A DNA stretch of 9,820 nt from Mariprofundaceae bacterium (GTDB taxonomy: Bacteria; Pseudomonadota; Zetaproteobacteria; Mariprofundales; Mariprofundaceae), in assembly GCA_030950965.1 (NCBI GenBank), contig JAUZQP010000071.1, positions 1-9,820 on the forward strand, given 5' to 3'. The stretch's first letter is position 1, and each line of letters starts with the position of its first letter. Shown piece by piece: positions 1-5,885 of the stretch. The translations under genes and the position numbers were made by a program. Under the pieces are notes generated by a model. The model was not told the origin of the DNA, did not search any database, and saw nothing but the letters and a program-made list of their open reading frames with translations.

Positions 1-377
1 CTGCGCACAACCCTGCTTTAACCATTGTGGTGGTGATTGATGAACCACGAGGCGTGTACTATGGTGGCTTGGTTGCCGCACCAGTATTCCGTCATATTGC
101 AGAAGCCGCATTGCCTTATTTGGGTATTTCTCCTGAGCAAATACCCGAAGATCATATGCAGCCAGCGACGATGCAGGCGGCGATGACGCATAGCGCGCAT
201 GTGGAAAGCCGTGGATTAAACTTTATTGGCTTGTCCTTGCGTGAATCTTATCGTTTGGCGGCACAAAAAAACCTTGATCTGCGCGTGCATGGGCGTGGTT
301 GGGTGAGTCGCCAAGTTCCCCTCTACCCTGACCAATTGTCAGGTCAACGTTTTGTCGAGGTATGGTTGGATGAATAA
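1..377 (+). CDS. ftsI: FtsI (penicillin-binding protein 3), C-terminal part with PASTA-like tail; 5' end outside window
   Basis: FtsI is the septal peptidoglycan transpeptidase, an inner-membrane protein with a periplasmic catalytic domain that works with FtsW. Only the end is here; the first whole codon is at 3, and the SxxK, SxN and KTGT catalytic motifs lie upstream of the window. The visible start matches the end of the transpeptidase fold: a hydrophobic strand followed by DEPRGVYYGG (about 39-68) and then LVAAPVFRHIAEAALPYLGI, the classic post-KTGT region of class B PBPs. After a linker, about 55 residues (nt 207-371) look like a PASTA domain, with NFIGLSLRESYRLA, then a GRGWVSRQ strand and a final FVEVWL strand. 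The frame closes with TAA at 375-377. The first start codon in the fragment (GTG at 27) lies inside the conserved domain and is not a real start. The gene overlaps murE by 8 bases. The family is secure; the PASTA call is by pattern. Confidence 0.93.
   Translation, partial: AHNPALTIVVVIDEPRGVYYGGLVAAPVFRHIAEAALPYLGISPEQIPEDHMQPATMQAAMTHSAHVESRGLNFIGLSLRESYRLAAQKNLDLRVHGRGWVSRQVPLYPDQLSGQRFVEVWLDE
357..360 (+). promoter_or_regulatory. Ribosome binding site deciding the murE start
   Basis: GAGG ends 9 bases before the ATG at 370. This favours ATG 370 over the in-frame TTG at 352, which would add six residues and has no purine-rich site at a suitable distance. The site lies inside the end of ftsI. 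Confidence 0.55.
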
Positions 378-1950
378 AGCGCAACAACATTTACAACCAT
401 GCAGTCAACGCGCCAAACGCAGCTTGGGTGCATTCTGGCCTGATGCTGATACGGCATTGCATGACATTGAAATCAGCGACGTGCAAGATGATAGCCGTTT
501 GTTGCAACCTGGTGATGCATGGTTATGCCTGCCCGCAGCATTGGCGGCGTGGGATGAGTATGCCGATATGGCAGTGTGCGCAGGTGCTTCGCTCTGTATT
601 CAAGTCGGTGGTACGGCGCATGTTCGCGATGATTTTCCTGTATTGTATATGGCGGACATGGCGCAGCTCGGACGGTGGCTGCGTCATTGGTTTCAAACAC
701 TGGAGAGCAGCACGCAACTGATTGCCGTGACAGGCACAGATGGTAAAACCAGCGTAGCGTGGATGACACGTTCGGTGCTAGAGAAAACAGCAGGAGCATG
801 TTGGTCGGCAGGTACATTGGGCTGGATGCAAGAGCGCGACAGTTGCTTGCCGTTGGGTAACACCACCGCCTCGCTGTTAAACAATCATCGTCTATGGGCG
901 GCAGCTACGGATGCTCATATTCCTTACGTGGTGATGGAAGTATCCTCTCACGGCATCGATCAAGAGCGCGTGGCGGGCTTGGATTTTTGTGCTGTAGTGT
1001 GGACGACGATGGGGCGCGATCATTTGGATTACCATGCCGATCTCGAAGCCTATCAGCAGAGCAAAGCAAGATTTGTTGCCGCTGTTGGCGCAGCAGGTGG
1101 TACGGTGATTGCCAATGCCGATCAAGCCGACATTGTGCGTCTGCGCGGACATGACTCAACCCATTGGTATGCCGCACAACATAAAAAAAATGAATATGAT
1201 GCTCTGACTTGGCAAACAGTCGCGCCAGATGGCTTATGCCTGCATCATGATGGTCAAACAGTCACGCCAAGCCCTGTGCCAACAGGGGTGATTCATGGTC
1301 AAAACTTAGCTGCGCTAGCGACACTGTTGGTACATGCGTTGGGTTATGACTTAAAGCGTGTAGCTGAGGCATTAACGGCAGTGGACACACCTCCAGGACG
1401 TATGGAATCGCTCACGGATACGGCAGGGCGGCAGGTATTTATTGATTATGCCCACACGCCAGAAGCGATGGCTGCTTGCCTTGCTGCGGCGCGTAGTGCG
1501 GCGCGTAGTGCGGCGCGTGGTCGGGTGTTGCTGGTGTTTGGCTGTGGTGGCGAACGTGATCAAGGCAAACGCGCATTGATGGGGCGCGCAGCACTTGCTG
1601 CTGATGCCGTGTGGGTAACCTCGGATAATCCACGCAATGAAGATCCCGAAATGATTGTCGATGATATTTACCCTGCTAGCTACTGTGCTGATGTGAAGCA
1701 TGTCTCTTTTGAAATTGATAGGGCGCAAGCAATCAGGCAAGCGGTGGCTAGCCTGCATCGGGGCGATGTACTGTTGATTGCAGGTAAAGGACACGAAGAT
1801 TATATGGAATTGGCATACGGTCGGCGCATTCCGTGGTCAGACAAAGCGTTGGCGGCAAGCGCGTTGGCGGTGTTAGGAGGCTGTCTGACAATAGAAGAAT
1901 CTACTGCGGAAACGCTGGATTTGGACAGGTTTCCCCATGACGTTCGTTAA
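370..1950 (+). CDS. murE: UDP-MurNAc-L-Ala-D-Glu:meso-diaminopimelate ligase MurE
   Basis: Cytoplasmic ATP-dependent ligase that adds meso-diaminopimelate to UDP-MurNAc-L-Ala-D-Glu. Read from ATG 370 it is 526 residues, slightly longer than the roughly 495 of E. coli. Visible motifs are the P-loop GTDGKTS (122-128, with Asp where GTNGKT is usual), MEVSSHG (189-195), the likely carbamylated Lys232 in QQSKARF, DYAHTP followed by FGCGGERDQGKRALMG, DNPR (419-422) and GKGHEDYMEL near the end. DNPR is the meso-DAP specificity signature; lysine-adding enzymes differ there. After DYAHTPEAM lies an AARS-AARS-AARG stretch encoded by a 12-base tandem repeat, which makes this loop about one unit longer than in E. 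coli MurE as I recall it. About 22 residues after the conserved end (from CLTIEES) have no obvious family counterpart. It overlaps ftsI by 8 bases (ATGAATAA). Identity is very secure. Confidence 0.97.
   Translation: MNKAQQHLQPCSQRAKRSLGAFWPDADTALHDIEISDVQDDSRLLQPGDAWLCLPAALAAWDEYADMAVCAGASLCIQVGGTAHVRDDFPVLYMADMAQLGRWLRHWFQTLESSTQLIAVTGTDGKTSVAWMTRSVLEKTAGACWSAGTLGWMQERDSCLPLGNTTASLLNNHRLWAAATDAHIPYVVMEVSSHGIDQERVAGLDFCAVVWTTMGRDHLDYHADLEAYQQSKARFVAAVGAAGGTVIANADQADIVRLRGHDSTHWYAAQHKKNEYDALTWQTVAPDGLCLHHDGQTVTPSPVPTGVIHGQNLAALATLLVHALGYDLKRVAEALTAVDTPPGRMESLTDTAGRQVFIDYAHTPEAMAACLAAARSAARSAARGRVLLVFGCGGERDQGKRALMGRAALAADAVWVTSDNPRNEDPEMIVDDIYPASYCADVKHVSFEIDRAQAIRQAVASLHRGDVLLIAGKGHEDYMELAYGRRIPWSDKALAASALAVLGGCLTIEESTAETLDLDRFPHDVR
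1486..1521 (+). repeat. Three tandem copies of a 12-base unit inside murE
   Basis: The unit gcggcgcgtagt occurs at 1486-1497 and 1498-1509, with a third copy at 1510-1521 carrying one change (A to G at 1519). The unit is a multiple of three and in frame, encoding Ala-Ala-Arg-Ser, Ala-Ala-Arg-Ser, Ala-Ala-Arg-Gly. It therefore lengthens or shortens a surface stretch of MurE without breaking the gene. Replication slippage is the likely origin. Confidence 0.9.
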
Positions 1951-1990
1951 ATACAGCAAGTATTCGCCTCAAATCATTAGAAAACCTGTC
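1924..1990 (+). repeat. 9-base inverted repeat flanking the murE stop / murF start
   Basis: GACAGGTTT at 1924-1932 is the exact reverse complement of AAACCTGTC at 1982-1990; a G-T pair (1923/1991) could add one more. The 49-base loop contains the ATG at 1937, the murE stop at 1948-1950 and a small AATAC/GTATT hairpin (1950-1964). In mRNA the stem would take up part of the possible Shine-Dalgarno of ATG 1937. Arms of this length at this spacing are expected a few times by chance in 10 kb, so function is uncertain. Confidence 0.35.
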
Positions 1991-3361
1991 TCAAACCAGC
2001 ATTCCCTCGCTACGATTCCTATGGTCGGACAGCCCCCTACCATGTTAAATGCTCATGCCATACAACAAGCCTGCGGTGGACAATGGCATGGTGAAGTTCC
2101 CTTAACATTGGGGCGTATATGTAGCGATAGTCGCAGCATGCAAGCAGGTGATATGTTTTTAGCTTTGCGTGGACCTCATTTTGATGGTCACGCCTTTGCT
2201 GCTCACGTGGCTGATCGTGCAGCGGCATTGATTGGCGATCACGCTGGTGTTGCAGCATGGCAGGGGTTAGATGTGCCATGGCTGGAGGTTGCAGACACCA
2301 TGCAAGCCTTGGCGGATATAGCGCGAGCGCAGCGTGACAGTTTGGCGCATTGCTGCGTGATTGCGATTACAGGTTCCTATGGAAAAACCACGGTGCGTGC
2401 CATGTTGGCGCATGGTTTCCGCCGTTTGGGTCTGCGTGTGGCGGCGACGGAAGCCAATAACAATAACCTGATTGGCGTGCCGCAAACGTTGTTAGCGATA
2501 CCTGAAACGAGTGATATTGCACTGGTTGAATGTGGCATCAGTGAGCAAGGTGAAATGGCGCGGCTGGCTGCTGCGGTAAGCCCTGATCTTGGCGTATTAA
2601 CCGGTGTTTGCTTGGCACATGGGGAAGGATTGGGCACAGCGCGTGATATTGCAGCGGAAAAAATTCGTCTGTTTGAAGCCATACGCAGTGATGAGCGGGG
2701 TATTATTGGTGCGAGTGTCGCACCATATATTCCCTCCGATAGCACCGTAATCAACGCCGAACGCGATGGCGTGCAATGGTCATTAGATGGCTCGCTCTGT
2801 CGCTTGCAATGGCAGGATGAAACGGCAACCGTGGAGCTACCTTTACCAGCGGAACATTGGGCACAAAATATGGCGTTGGTGGCAACGGTGATGCAACGTT
2901 GGGCAGCCAAGGTGCAACGTTCGCTTTCGCTGGCTGAAATAGCGACCGCTTTAAGTGGTTGGTCAGCGGTAAGCCAGCGCATGCAATCGATTGCCTTGCC
3001 CGAAGGTCGGTTGTTGCTGGACGATGCCTACAATGCCAACCCTGCTTCGATGCAGGCAGCGCTGGATACCTTCATGAAGTTACCCCGTGAGCGACTGGCG
3101 ATTTTGGGTGATATGGCAGAGCTGGGTGCATCATCCGAGGCCGCCCATCGTGCGCTGGATGTGCATGGTGCGGATCACCTCGTACTTATTGGTACCGCGA
3201 TGCAGGCTTTGGCAGCCATTACGCCGCGTGCGCATTGGTTTAAAGATACAGACTCAGCAGCTCGCTGGCTGTCCACTTCGCCCCTAACACAGGCTCACAC
3301 TATATTGGTCAAAGGTTCACGCTGCATGCATGTAGAACAGATCGTCACCTTGTTAACATGA
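1937..3361 (+). CDS. murF: UDP-MurNAc-tripeptide:D-Ala-D-Ala ligase MurF (start uncertain: 1937 or 2042)
   Basis: Cytoplasmic ligase that joins D-Ala-D-Ala to UDP-MurNAc-tripeptide, giving the pentapeptide used by MraY. Numbered from ATG 1937 (474 residues), it shows the P-loop GSYGKTT (146-152), NNNNLIGVPQTLL (from 174), an ECGISEQGEM segment (198-207, usually EMG), the strong MurF signature DDAYNANPASM (362-372), LGDMAELG and a final LVKGSR. Conserved MurF sequence begins only at Met36 (ATG 2042, MLNAHAIQQACGG), which would give 439 residues, close to E. coli's 452. For 1937: it overlaps murE by 14 bases, as neighbours overlap, and CAGG ends 7 bases upstream. For 2042: family alignment, and a 35-residue leader of odd composition containing a rare AGA codon. 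Against 2042: no visible ribosome binding site. I give the longer form, but the N-terminus is open. Function is secure. Confidence 0.93.
   Translation: MTFVKYSKYSPQIIRKPVSNQHSLATIPMVGQPPTMLNAHAIQQACGGQWHGEVPLTLGRICSDSRSMQAGDMFLALRGPHFDGHAFAAHVADRAAALIGDHAGVAAWQGLDVPWLEVADTMQALADIARAQRDSLAHCCVIAITGSYGKTTVRAMLAHGFRRLGLRVAATEANNNNLIGVPQTLLAIPETSDIALVECGISEQGEMARLAAAVSPDLGVLTGVCLAHGEGLGTARDIAAEKIRLFEAIRSDERGIIGASVAPYIPSDSTVINAERDGVQWSLDGSLCRLQWQDETATVELPLPAEHWAQNMALVATVMQRWAAKVQRSLSLAEIATALSGWSAVSQRMQSIALPEGRLLLDDAYNANPASMQAALDTFMKLPRERLAILGDMAELGASSEAAHRALDVHGADHLVLIGTAMQALAAITPRAHWFKDTDSAARWLSTSPLTQAHTILVKGSRCMHVEQIVTLLT
1951..2041 (+). other. Region between murE stop and conserved MurF start
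   Basis: These 91 bases are either a leader-coding part of murF or a short intergenic spacer. The reading is open in the murF frame, with in-frame ATGs at 1937, 2021 and 2042 only. I see no good -35/-10 pair, no T-rich terminator and no purine-rich site before 2021 or 2042. The right arm of the inverted repeat (1982-1990) lies here. Confidence 0.4.
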
Positions 3362-3402
3362 AATATCTGATCCGAACAATAAACACGCACGGGAGGAGGT
3401 AA
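3358..3402 (+). other. 14-codon open frame bridging murF and mraY (possible coupling minicistron)
   Basis: An ATG at 3358 forms an ATGA overlap with the murF stop (TGA 3359-3361). The frame runs 14 codons (MKYLIRTINTHGRR) to TAA at 3400-3402, three bases before the mraY ATG. Its last codons, GGG AGG AGG, are also the mraY Shine-Dalgarno sequence. A ribosome leaving murF could re-initiate here and be carried to the mraY start. Nothing shows that the peptide itself matters, and a chance open frame of this length is common. Confidence 0.25.
3391..3400 (+). promoter_or_regulatory. Strong ribosome binding site for mraY
   Basis: GGGAGGAGGT contains the full AGGAGG core (3394-3399), 6 bases before the ATG at 3406. 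It is the strongest Shine-Dalgarno in the window and belongs to one of the few genes here that does not overlap its upstream neighbour. This fits independent initiation of mraY. Confidence 0.85.
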
Positions 3403-3405
3403 ACC

Positions 3406-4476
3406 ATGCTTTATAGTTTTCTGTACCCACTGCATGAACAGTATTCATTCCTTAATCTGTTTCAGTACATCACCTTTCGCACTGTGTATGCCTTGGTGAC
3501 TTCACTGGTGGTGTGTTGGGTGATTGGCCCTGCTTTTATTGGCTGGCTACGCCAAAAACAGGGCAAGGGGCAACCCATTCGTCAAGATGGCCCACCAACG
3601 CACCTGCTCAAGCAGGGAACCCCGACGATGGGCGGTTTACTGATTTTATTCAGTATCACGGTGAGTACACTGTTGTGGGCTGACCCCACCAACCCATTGA
3701 TATGGATGGCGTTACTGGTCACCTTGGGTTATGGCTTAATTGGTTGGTGGGATGATCATTTAAAATTACGTAAACGCAATTCCGATGGGTTGGCCGGTCG
3801 CTGGAAGCTGTTGTTGCAATTGCTCATCGCAGCCGTGCCTGCCTATGGTCTTATGATGTTGGGTACGCCTGTGGTCGGTGTTCCATTTTTTAAAGAATCG
3901 TGGAACTTGGGCTGGCTGTATGGACCATTTATTGTGTTTGTGCTCATTGGTGCATCCAATGCGGTAAACTTAACCGATGGCTTGGATGGACTTGCTGTTG
4001 GCCCTACGTTTATGGTGGCAGCGGCGCTTGCGGTCGTGGCTTACTTGGCAGGGCATGTGCATTTTGCGGCGTATTTATTCATTCCTTACGTGCCCGGTGC
4101 AGGTGAATTAGCAGTGTTCTGCGGTGCTATGGTAGGCGCATGCTTGGGGTTTTTATGGTTCAACAGCTACCCCGCGCAAGTGTTTATGGGCGATGTAGGA
4201 GCCTTGGCACTGGGCGGCGCACTGGGCTTTGTCGCCTGTGCGGTGCATCAACCGTTTTTACTGGCGATTGCAGGTGGCTTATTTGTTCTCGAAGCGGTGT
4301 CGGTAATCGTACAGGTCACCAGCTTTAAATTAACAGGGAAACGGGTGTTCCGCATGGCGCCGATCCACCATCATTATGAACTCAAAGGCTGGCCTGAGCC
4401 GCGTGTGATTGTCCGTTTTTGGATTATATCCTTACTGCTCGCCGTGTTGGCTTTATCCACACTGAAGATACGATGA
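3406..4476 (+). CDS. mraY: Phospho-MurNAc-pentapeptide transferase MraY
   Basis: Integral inner-membrane enzyme that transfers phospho-MurNAc-pentapeptide from UDP to undecaprenyl phosphate, making lipid I on the cytoplasmic face. At 356 residues it is close to the usual 360. It has many hydrophobic segments, fitting the family's ten membrane helices. Visible motifs are PIRQDGPPTHLLKQGTPTMGG (from 57), the metal-binding pair Asp116-Asp117 in GWWDDHLKL, NAVNLTDGLDGLA (185-197), AQVFMGDVGALALGG with Asp263 (Ala for the usual Ser in GDxGS) and the MraY-specific MAPIHHHYELKGWPEPRV with the His triad 321-323. The start follows a perfect Shine-Dalgarno after a 44-base gap from murF. The stop overlaps the murD start as ATGA (4473-4476). 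All catalytic residues I know for the family are present. Confidence 0.98.
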   Translation: MLYSFLYPLHEQYSFLNLFQYITFRTVYALVTSLVVCWVIGPAFIGWLRQKQGKGQPIRQDGPPTHLLKQGTPTMGGLLILFSITVSTLLWADPTNPLIWMALLVTLGYGLIGWWDDHLKLRKRNSDGLAGRWKLLLQLLIAAVPAYGLMMLGTPVVGVPFFKESWNLGWLYGPFIVFVLIGASNAVNLTDGLDGLAVGPTFMVAAALAVVAYLAGHVHFAAYLFIPYVPGAGELAVFCGAMVGACLGFLWFNSYPAQVFMGDVGALALGGALGFVACAVHQPFLLAIAGGLFVLEAVSVIVQVTSFKLTGKRVFRMAPIHHHYELKGWPEPRVIVRFWIISLLLAVLALSTLKIR

Positions 4477-5885
4477 ACATACCGAATAACCCTCAACATT
4501 ATCCTGGCACAGCTATTATTGGCATGGGACGAAGTGGTGTTTCTATGGCGCATTATTTCATGCGCCATGAAGTTCCCTTTGATGTCTTTGATGAAGCAGC
4601 ATGTGATGCCGAAGCATTGGCTATTACGCCGCAGCATGTTTTTGTAGGTTTGTTGCAAACAAAAGACTTGTGTCGCTATCAACGCATTGTGTTAAGTCCT
4701 GGTATTCCGTGGCAGCACCCAGCTTTATGTGCAGCGCGTGAGGCTGGCGTGGCTCTTTGTGGTGACTTGGAGCTGTTCGCTAGCGATTGTGCTGCGCCGC
4801 TATTCGCTATCACAGGAACCAATGGCAAAACTACGGTTACCCATCTGTTGACCGAACTGCTCCAACAACTACCTGGTGGCTGTGTCAGCGCGGGAAATAT
4901 TGGTACGCCGATGCTCGACTTGCTGAATGAAGAAAGCATGCCTGCCAATGTGGTCTTGGAGTTGTCCAGCTTCCAACTGGAGCGCAGTAGTTATATGCGA
5001 CCGCATTGGGCTGTGATGCTTAATGTTCAACCAGATCATGCCGATATGCATGTATCGCCCGAAGCTTATCTCGCAGCAAAAGAGCGTTTGTTTGCGCGGC
5101 AAAAAGCGGGTGACACGGCGATGTTTCCCTTGGCGCATGAATGGGATGCTATGTGCCATGAACTCTATCAGCGCGGCGTTCATGTTCACCGCTTTGGCTT
5201 TGCTGAGGCGAAAGAGTTGATCGCCGAAACGTTGTCCGCTGGTGTGCTTAAGCGCGGTAAGGGTCATCGTTTGTTTTGGCATCAATTGGGGCAGATAGAG
5301 TACGTCAATTGCCGCCATTTGCCCGTGCGTGGTTTGCACCAACAGATCAACCTTGCCGTGGCAGCACAAGCCGCTGCTGATGCCGGTGTCGCTGCCGATG
5401 TTATTCGTGACACCTTGATTCGCTTCCGTGGTTTACCTCATCGTTTGCAATGGGTGGGCGAGACGCAAGGTAAGCAATGGTATGATGATTCCAAGGCAAC
5501 CAACCCCACGGCAGCCATGGCAGCATTGCAGGCTTTTGAGCAAACCATCTGGGTCTGTGGCGGTTTGCGTAAGGGCTTGGATTTATCACCATTGATTCCA
5601 GTGGTGCGGGCGCATGTGGCATTTGCCTTGGTGATTGGCAAAGACCCTGAACCCTATGTTGCCATGTTAGAAGCCGCTGATGTGGCTTATTGTGTCGTAG
5701 GGGATATGAATCGCGCCGTGAATATGGCAGCGAGTCTGAATCATTGCGACACAGTACTGCTATCCCCTGCTGCGGCGAGCCAAGATCAATTCCGCAATTA
5801 CGCCGAACGTGGCGCTGCCTTTGTGAATGGCATGGCAGTACTCAGTAGCATCATGCCTATTGCCGTGGATGAACCAAAGTCATGA
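4473..5885 (+). CDS. murD: UDP-MurNAc-L-Ala:D-Glu ligase MurD
   Basis: Cytoplasmic ligase that adds D-glutamate to UDP-MurNAc-L-Ala. Read from the ATG that overlaps the mraY stop (4473), it is 470 residues, slightly longer than E. coli's roughly 438. Motifs in order are the N-terminal nucleotide-sugar fold IIGMGRSGVSMA (15-26), LSPGIP (74-79), P-loop GTNGKTT (115-121), AGNIGTP (140-146), LELSSFQLE (162-170), LNVQPDHAD (183-191), the likely carbamylated Lys203 in AAKERLF, GLPHRL (320-325), DSKATN (339-344) and LLSPAAASQDQF (429-440). Variants are HQQIN (289-293) where the family usually has HNxxN, and GGLRKG for GGxDKG. A weak GAAG at 4464-4467 is the only Shine-Dalgarno, so coupling to mraY is likely. 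An upstream in-frame ATG at 4419 lies deep in mraY and is rejected. The stop overlaps ftsW as ATGA. Confidence 0.97.
   Translation: MNIPNNPQHYPGTAIIGMGRSGVSMAHYFMRHEVPFDVFDEAACDAEALAITPQHVFVGLLQTKDLCRYQRIVLSPGIPWQHPALCAAREAGVALCGDLELFASDCAAPLFAITGTNGKTTVTHLLTELLQQLPGGCVSAGNIGTPMLDLLNEESMPANVVLELSSFQLERSSYMRPHWAVMLNVQPDHADMHVSPEAYLAAKERLFARQKAGDTAMFPLAHEWDAMCHELYQRGVHVHRFGFAEAKELIAETLSAGVLKRGKGHRLFWHQLGQIEYVNCRHLPVRGLHQQINLAVAAQAAADAGVAADVIRDTLIRFRGLPHRLQWVGETQGKQWYDDSKATNPTAAMAALQAFEQTIWVCGGLRKGLDLSPLIPVVRAHVAFALVIGKDPEPYVAMLEAADVAYCVVGDMNRAVNMAASLNHCDTVLLSPAAASQDQFRNYAERGAAFVNGMAVLSSIMPIAVDEPKS

Noticed and set aside
27..377. A separate small gene starting at GTG 27
   Set aside because: The frame is open to the left edge and the protein begins in the middle of the transpeptidase fold; it is the end of ftsI.
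1372..1794. 140-codon minus-strand open frame with a Thr/Arg repeat
   Set aside because: Its repeat is just the complement of the murE 12-base tandem repeat; the murE frame carries the conserved motifs.
1921..1952. Possible promoter TTGGAC ... TTAAAT before murF
   Set aside because: Match to the -10 box is poor, and the spacing is too long (about 19 or more) for the best pairing; it lies inside murE with no supporting evidence.
2377..2982. 201-codon open frame on the minus strand opposite murF
   Set aside because: It lies wholly antisense to a conserved MurF coding region, has low-complexity Ser/Arg/Ala content and matches no family I know; it follows from the codon bias of murF.
3362..3405. 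Terminator or promoter between murF and mraY
   Set aside because: No stable hairpin followed by T residues and no -35/-10 pair; the gap holds only the mraY ribosome binding site and the tiny frame.
4869..5369. 166-codon open frame on the minus strand opposite murD
   Set aside because: Antisense shadow of conserved MurD sequence, with no ribosome binding site or recognisable domain.
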